A stretch of 64,000 nt of DNA. Source: Paractinoplanes brasiliensis. GTDB taxonomy: Bacteria > Actinomycetota > Actinomycetes > Mycobacteriales > Micromonosporaceae. Numbering within the stretch: the first letter of the stretch is position 1; each line of letters begins with the position of its first letter. Shown piece by piece: positions 59,519 through 64,000 of this stretch. Made by a program: the position numbers and the translations under genes. The stretch covers positions 1,426,001-1,490,000 of the forward strand of contig NZ_SNWR01000001.1 of the NCBI RefSeq assembly GCF_004362215.1, given 5' to 3'. The notes under the pieces are model-generated. The model saw nothing but the letters and a program-made list of their open reading frames with translations. It was not told the origin of the DNA and ran no database searches.

Positions 59519-60219
59519 CCATGGATCCACTCGTCATGCTCACCGACGTCGACCGGGCCACCGATGAGCTGCTGCGCAGCGTGGCCGACCTCGACCCGGC
59601 CGCGGTGGGGGCGCCGTCGCTGCTGCCCGGCTGGACGGCCGGACACGTGCTGACCCATGTGGCGCGTAACGCCGACGCGCTGACAAACCTGCTGACCTGG
59701 GCCCGCACCGGGGTCGAGACACCCCCGTACGCCTCCAGGGAAGCGCGCGACGCCGCCATCGAGGAAGGCGCCGGCCGCCCGCTGCGCGAACAGGTGGAAG
59801 ACATCCGGGCCGCGCACGAGCGGTTCGCCGACGCCGGCGCCGCCATGCCCGCCGAGGCCTGGGCGTTCCCGCTGCCCACGCTGGGGCAGTCGGCCGCCGC
59901 GGTGCCGTGGACCAGGCTGCGCGAGGTGACCGTGCACCACGTCGACCTGGGCCTGGGCTACACCCCGGCCGACTGGCCCGAGGCGTTCGCACTGCGTCTG
60001 CTGCGCGAGGTCGCGGCCGGGGCCGGCGACGACTGGCCCGCCATGCACCTGCGCCCGTACGGCATCGACCACGTCCTGGCCATCGGCGACGCGCCCGAGC
60101 CGCCGGTCGTAGGCGGCCCCACCAAGTCGATCGCCGCCTGGCTGACCGGCCGGGGCGACGGCGCCGACCTGACCGTCTCGCCCGACGGCGAGCTCCCCGC
60201 ACCCCCGACCTGGAAGTGA
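59515..60219 (+). CDS. MDMPI/DinB-fold maleylpyruvate isomerase family protein
   Basis: 234 residues. GWTAGHVLTHVARNADAL and WTRLREVTVHHVDLGLGYTPADWP give the metal-binding His and Glu/His residues of mycothiol-dependent maleylpyruvate isomerase-like proteins (DinB fold). The C-terminal part (from about 155) is the MDMPI C-terminal domain. It is followed at 2 bp by an MBL-fold hydrolase, suggesting a paired thiol pathway. ATG 59515 overlaps the duplicated leader; ATG 59521 is possible. Confidence 0.88.
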   Translation: MTMDPLVMLTDVDRATDELLRSVADLDPAAVGAPSLLPGWTAGHVLTHVARNADALTNLLTWARTGVETPPYASREARDAAIEEGAGRPLREQVEDIRAAHERFADAGAAMPAEAWAFPLPTLGQSAAAVPWTRLREVTVHHVDLGLGYTPADWPEAFALRLLREVAAGAGDDWPAMHLRPYGIDHVLAIGDAPEPPVVGGPTKSIAAWLTGRGDGADLTVSPDGELPAPPTWK

Positions 60220-60221
60220 CC

Positions 60222-60869
60222 ATGCCCTACACCGGCGAAGTGACCCGCGGCGGCCCGCCCGCCGTCCGCGACCTGGGCGCCCTCACCATCACCAAGGTGT
60301 CGGTCGGCCCGATGGACAACAACGCCTACCTGCTGCGCAGCGGGGACGAACAGCTGCTGATCGACGCCGCCAACGACGCCGGCACCCTGATCGCCCTGGC
60401 CGGCGACGCCGGGCTGGCCACGGTCGTGACCACCCACCGCCACGCCGACCACTGGCAGGCCCTCGAAGAGGTCGTCGCCGCCACCGGCGCCGAGTCCCTG
60501 GCCCACATCGAGGACGCCGCCGAGATCCCCCTGGTCAACCGCGACCTGCGCGACGGCGAACACATCACCGTGGGCCCGGCCACCCTGGAGGTGATCCACC
60601 TGGTCGGCCACACGCCGGGCTCGATCGCCCTGCTCTACCAGGACCCGGACGGCCCACCCCACCTCTTCACCGGCGACAGCCTCTTCCCCGGCGGGGTGGG
60701 CAACACCCGCAAGAACAAGGCGAACTTCGAGTCCCTGATCACCGACGTCGAACAGAAACTCTTCAACCGCCTCCCCGACAAGACCTGGTTCTACCCCGGC
60801 CACGGCAACGACTCCACCCTGGGCGCCGAACGCCCCCACCTCCCCGAGTGGCGAGCCCGCGGCTGGTAA
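60222..60869 (+). CDS. MBL-fold metallohydrolase (glyoxalase II-like)
   Basis: 215 residues. TTHRHADHWQAL (HxHxDH), GHTPGSIAL, TGDSLFPGGVGN and PGHGNDSTLGAE, all zinc ligands of the glyoxalase II-like metallo-beta-lactamase fold. ATG 60222 starts 2 bp after the MDMPI gene stop, so they are cotranscribed. It may hydrolyse a mycothiol thioester; this is an inference from the neighbour. Confidence 0.9.
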   Translation: MPYTGEVTRGGPPAVRDLGALTITKVSVGPMDNNAYLLRSGDEQLLIDAANDAGTLIALAGDAGLATVVTTHRHADHWQALEEVVAATGAESLAHIEDAAEIPLVNRDLRDGEHITVGPATLEVIHLVGHTPGSIALLYQDPDGPPHLFTGDSLFPGGVGNTRKNKANFESLITDVEQKLFNRLPDKTWFYPGHGNDSTLGAERPHLPEWRARGW

Positions 60870-60875
60870 GCCCGC

Positions 60876-60998
60876 TCAGTCGAAGGGGTTGATCACGGGG
60901 ACGCCGGTGCGGGAGACGTCGGCGACGTTGCGGGTGACAAGGGTCAGGTTGTGCACCCGCGCGGTGGCAGCCATGAGCCCGTCGATGACGGGTGGTGG
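60876..60998 (-). pseudogene. 3' remnant of a vapC PIN-domain toxin gene
   Basis: The minus strand reads VIDGLMAATARVHNLTLVTRNVADVSRTGVPVINPFD and then a stop (60878-60876), the C-terminal end of VapC toxins (D in DGLMAAT is a metal ligand; TRNVAD is typical). The rest of the gene and any vapB antitoxin are missing; the frame ends at about 60998 in the upstream region of the GGDEF gene. A broken toxin gene. Confidence 0.8.
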
Positions 60999-61052
60999 AG
61001 CCGACTCCGTGCATTTCCTTCAGACAGGTGCCGAGGCACCGATGGTGCGGGC

Positions 61053-62489
61053 ATGAGACGTGTGCCGGCCCCGGTGGTGCCCGCGTGTGCGCTGGTGGCG
61101 GGGACGGTGTCGGCGGTGGCGCCGGGCACTGCTGTGGCGCACTGGTCCTATCTGGTGGCGTTCACGGCCTTCGTCGCGCTGGCCTGGGTCAGGTGGCGTG
61201 GGCTGCGCGGGCCGGCGAGGTCCGGTTACGCGTTCATCGTGGCCGCGCTGTCGGTGTGGCTGGCCGGGGATCTGCTGTTCGACGCGCTGACCTGGGTGAC
61301 CGACGACGGGCTGGGCGACGTGAGCCCGTCCGACCTGTTGTGGGTCTCGGGTTATCCGCTGCTGGCGGCGGGACTCGTACGCCTCACCCAGCTGCGCGCT
61401 CCGGGGCGGCTGCGGGAGGGGCTGCTCGACGGGCTGGCCATGGCGACCGTGGTGGCGTGGCTGTTCTGGCAGTTCATCATCCTGCCGGCGGCCGAGAACG
61501 AGCGGCTGTCGTTGCCGGTTGTGGTGGGCGCGTTCTATCCGTTCGGTGACGTGTTGTTGTTCACGGCGCTCGCGATCCTGGTGCTGGCGCCGGGCACCAA
61601 ACGCGGGCCGACCCTCTACCTCGTGGGGGCCCTCGCGCTCACGTTGATCGGTGACGTGGGCATCTCGACGATGCCCGAGTTGTTCCCGAACCTCTCCCTC
61701 GACCTGCAGCTCGACCGCCTCGACGGTTTGCTGCTGGTCGCCAACAGCCTTCTCGTGGCGGCCGTGGCCCACCCGGAGGCCGACCGGATCGGCGATCGGG
61801 TGCCGGCCGAGCAGCGGCTGCACCCGGCCCGCGTGGTCTTCCTGGGGGTGGCGTTGCTGGTGCTGCCGACGGTGGCGGGCCTGCGCCACTACGACACCAC
61901 GCTCAGCCGGGTGTCGCTGCTGGTCTCGGTGGTGCTGCTGACCAGTCTGATTCTCGTACGGTTCGTGCTCGTGGTTCGCGAGCAGGAACGGATCCGGGCG
62001 GTGCTGGCTCATCAGGCCGAGCACGACCAGCTGACCGGCCTGGCCAACCGCCCGGCCCTGCTGTCACGGCTGGAGCTGGCGCTGTCCGAGACACCCGGCG
62101 GAAATCCGTACGGGCCGGTCCTCTTCTACCTCGATCTGAACGGATTCAAGCAGGTCAACGACCGCTTCGGCCACGCCGCCGGCGACTTCGTGCTGGTCGA
62201 GTTCGCCCGCCGCCTCGAGGCCGTGCTGCGTCCGGGTGACGTGGCGGCACGACTCGGCGGCGACGAGTTCGTGGTCCTGGCCTCCGACGTCCACGACGAG
62301 CACGACGCCGAGGCGATGGCCACCCGGCTGCGGTCGCTCGCCTCTGACCCCGTACGGCGTGGGAAGGATCTGTACCCGATCGGCGTGAGCGTGGGAATGG
62401 CGGCGGCCGGGCAGCACCACGAGCCGGACGCGCTGCTGGCGGCCGCCGACGCGAAGATGTTCCACGAGAAGCACCTCACGAGGGTGTGA
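61053..62489 (+). CDS. Membrane-bound GGDEF diguanylate cyclase
   Basis: 478 residues. About nine to ten hydrophobic segments in residues 5-320, then a GGDEF domain. Active site RLGGDEFVVLA matches GGDEF exactly, and RPGD five residues before it is an intact RxxD inhibition site. It should make cyclic di-GMP and be product-inhibited. Residues AEHDQLTGLANR mark the domain start. ATG 61053 fits the track of hydrophobicity. Its 3' end overlaps the racemase gene by 14 bp, convergent. Confidence 0.92.
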   Translation: MRRVPAPVVPACALVAGTVSAVAPGTAVAHWSYLVAFTAFVALAWVRWRGLRGPARSGYAFIVAALSVWLAGDLLFDALTWVTDDGLGDVSPSDLLWVSGYPLLAAGLVRLTQLRAPGRLREGLLDGLAMATVVAWLFWQFIILPAAENERLSLPVVVGAFYPFGDVLLFTALAILVLAPGTKRGPTLYLVGALALTLIGDVGISTMPELFPNLSLDLQLDRLDGLLLVANSLLVAAVAHPEADRIGDRVPAEQRLHPARVVFLGVALLVLPTVAGLRHYDTTLSRVSLLVSVVLLTSLILVRFVLVVREQERIRAVLAHQAEHDQLTGLANRPALLSRLELALSETPGGNPYGPVLFYLDLNGFKQVNDRFGHAAGDFVLVEFARRLEAVLRPGDVAARLGGDEFVVLASDVHDEHDAEAMATRLRSLASDPVRRGKDLYPIGVSVGMAAAGQHHEPDALLAAADAKMFHEKHLTRV

Positions 62490-63192
62490 ACTCGCGCAGC
62501 AGCCCGGTGTAGGCCTTCGGGGGCGGCGACGCGAACTCGCCCCGCCCCGAGGGGCGCAACCCCAGCGTGACCAGCGACTGCGCCAGCACAACGCCCGCCG
62601 CCACCCCGTCGATCACCGGCACGTCCAGCTCGGCGCTCGCCTCCGCGGCGAAGCCGGCCATCCCGGCGCACCCGAGCACGATCACGTCGGAGTCGTCGTG
62701 GTCGAGGGCGTGCCGGGCGAGTGCCACCACTTCCTTGCGCGCGGCCGGGTCGGACTCCAGCTCCAGCACCGGGATGTCACAGGCGTGCACCCCGCGGCAG
62801 GCGCCCGGCGGCACGTAACGCGCGGCCAGGTCGTGCGCTCGTCCCCGCGTACGGGAAAGGGTGGTGACCACGCTGAAACCGCGACCGAGCAGCATCGCCG
62901 CGTGCATCGCCGCCTCGGCGATGCCGACCACCGGACCGGCCGCCAGCTCGCGGGCGGCGTCGAGACCGGGGTCGCCGAAGCACGCGAGCACATGAGCGTC
63001 GGCGTCGTTCAGGACGGCCAGGATGCCGGGCACCGCCAGCGCCTCGTCGTAGTGGCTCTCGATGGAAGCCGGGCCCATCGGCGACGTGACCGCCTCGACG
63101 ACGACGCCCGGACCGGCCACGGCCCGGGCGCTCGCCTCGATCAAAGCGGTCATCGACTCCGTGGTGTTGGGGTTGATGACCTGGACCCTCAT
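62476..63192 (-). CDS. Aspartate/glutamate/hydantoin racemase family protein
   Basis: 238 residues. VQVINPNTTESMTALI, ACFGDPGLDAAREL (first catalytic Cys), IGIAEAAMHAAMLLG-like stretch and IVLGCAGMAGFA (second Cys) fit hydantoin racemase (HyuA/HyuE-like). It starts by ATGA overlap with the NCS1 transporter gene, so both probably handle hydantoins or allantoin. No hydantoinase gene is in the window. Confidence 0.9.
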   Translation of the reverse strand: MRVQVINPNTTESMTALIEASARAVAGPGVVVEAVTSPMGPASIESHYDEALAVPGILAVLNDADAHVLACFGDPGLDAARELAAGPVVGIAEAAMHAAMLLGRGFSVVTTLSRTRGRAHDLAARYVPPGACRGVHACDIPVLELESDPAARKEVVALARHALDHDDSDVIVLGCAGMAGFAAEASAELDVPVIDGVAAGVVLAQSLVTLGLRPSGRGEFASPPPKAYTGLLREFTPS

Positions 63193-64000
63193 GCCGTCTT
63201 CGCCCGCCGGGCCAGTCCCAGGTAGACGACGAAGCCGAGCGCCATCCCGATGAACCAGCTGTACTGGGCGGTGGTGTGCATGCCGGGACCGCCGGTCCAC
63301 AGCACCGGGGTCATCGCGATCACCGCGCCGGCCGCCGTGGCGATGATGGCGGGCGGGTTGTAGCCCTTCTTGTAGTGGTATTTGCCGTCGGGCGACATCG
63401 TGAACATGGCGTCGACGTCGACCTGCTGCTTGCGGACCAGGTAATAGTCGGCGATCAGCACGCCGAACAGCGGCCCGATGAAGGCGCCCAGCGTCTCCAG
63501 CGTGTAGTGGATGACGTCCGGGTTGTTGTAGAGGTTCCACGGGGTGAGCAGCACCGAGCCGACAGCGGCGATCATGCCGCCGGCCCGCCAGCTGATCCGT
63601 TGCGGGCTGACGTTGGAGAAGTCGAACGCGGGCGAGATGAAGTTGGCGACGATGTTGATGCCGATCGTGGCGATGGTGAAGGTGAGCGCGCCCAGGGCGA
63701 TGGCGAACGTGCTGTCGATGCGCGACACCGTCTCGACCGGGTCGGTGATCAGCTCGCCGAAGACCGGCAGGGTCAGCGAGGCGGTGACGACGACCAGGAT
63801 CGCGAAGAACAGGAAGTTCAGCGGCAGGCCGAGCAGGTTGCCCTTCTTGACGGCTTGGTAGCTGCGGCCGTACCGCGAGAAGTCGCCGAAGTTGAGCATC
63901 GGGCCGGAGAAGTACGACACCACCAGCGCGATCGCGCCGAGCATGACCGGCACCGCGTCCCAGCCGTGGTACTTCACGTCACCCAGGTTCAGGTCGATCT
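63189..64000 (-). CDS. NCS1-family nucleobase/hydantoin transporter, C-terminal part
   Basis: At least 270 residues; the 5' end is outside the window. MKYHGWDAVPVMLGAIALVVSYFSGPMLNFGDFSRYG, then hydrophobic segments, TPWNLYNNPDVIHYTLETLGAFIGPLFGVLIADYYLVRKQQVDVDAMF is the conserved NCS1 region. It imports cytosine, allantoin, hydantoin or similar; the racemase neighbour favours hydantoin-type substrates. Stop overlaps the racemase start. Confidence 0.92.
   Translation of the reverse strand, partial: IDLNLGDVKYHGWDAVPVMLGAIALVVSYFSGPMLNFGDFSRYGRSYQAVKKGNLLGLPLNFLFFAILVVVTASLTLPVFGELITDPVETVSRIDSTFAIALGALTFTIATIGINIVANFISPAFDFSNVSPQRISWRAGGMIAAVGSVLLTPWNLYNNPDVIHYTLETLGAFIGPLFGVLIADYYLVRKQQVDVDAMFTMSPDGKYHYKKGYNPPAIIATAAGAVIAMTPVLWTGGPGMHTTAQYSWFIGMALGFVVYLGLARRAKTA

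Overview
The window is chromosomal DNA of a high-GC actinomycete, most likely a Micromonosporaceae member such as an Actinoplanes relative (the genus is an inference). The evidence is very high GC at third codon positions, frequent GTG starts, and a set of actinobacterial markers: RbpA, WhiA, SufR, AcnR, a Gbn-like nucleoid protein, mycothiol-type DinB/MDMPI proteins, OpcA beside Zwf, and a VLRF1-type peptidyl-tRNA hydrolase. I see no prophage, integrase, transposase, CRISPR array, rRNA or tRNA. Most of the window is core metabolism with short accessory patches.

Layout. 1-835: 5' part of a pullulanase gene (minus). 1070-10069: aconitase (acnA), an ECF sigma/anti-sigma/ABC exporter operon, a DUF2630 protein, a RIO kinase, a HAD-like protein and the aconitase repressor gene acnR. 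The same 16-bp operator-like sequence lies in front of acnA and in front of acnR. 10135-12291: three overlapping genes, namely a TIGR04222-type membrane protein with four C-terminal cysteines spaced exactly six residues apart, a DUF692/MNIO oxidase and a small partner. This is the best candidate for an undescribed modification system. 12379-22898: SDR, DinB-like protein, ABC exporter, crotonase, Gbn-like protein, ABC-F protein with a terminator-like leader, zinc peptidase, VLRF1, AlkD-like, LysE-like and histidine phosphatase genes.

22983-29412: one tightly overlapping SUF operon (sufR-B-D-Rieske-C-S-U-T, minus). 29520-34136: heme A synthase (ctaA) and heme O synthase (ctaB), separated by an ATP-grasp gene, a small hypothetical gene and long gene-free DNA containing DnaA-box-like sites. 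34394-41705: pentose phosphate genes tkt-tal-zwf-opcA-pgl plus an acetyltransferase. 41724-47632 (minus): rbpA, secG, tpiA-pgk-gap, a heptad-repeat coiled-coil gene and whiA. 47686-56204 (minus): yvcK, rapZ, uvrC, a Rieske lipoprotein and uvrA. 56351-59207 (minus): a polytopic membrane protein and rsgA. 59397-64000: a 59-bp duplication encoding two chained short ORFs in front of a DinB/MDMPI gene, an MBL-fold hydrolase, a vapC remnant, a GGDEF protein, an Asp/Glu/hydantoin racemase and a partial NCS1 transporter.

Together the region links iron-sulfur cluster synthesis (SUF) with iron-sulfur enzymes (aconitase, Rieske proteins), heme A for cytochrome oxidase, and glycolysis with NADPH supply. 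Several genes have unusual 5' leaders: short upstream ORFs, a Shine-Dalgarno-sequestering hairpin and an intrinsic-terminator-like hairpin.
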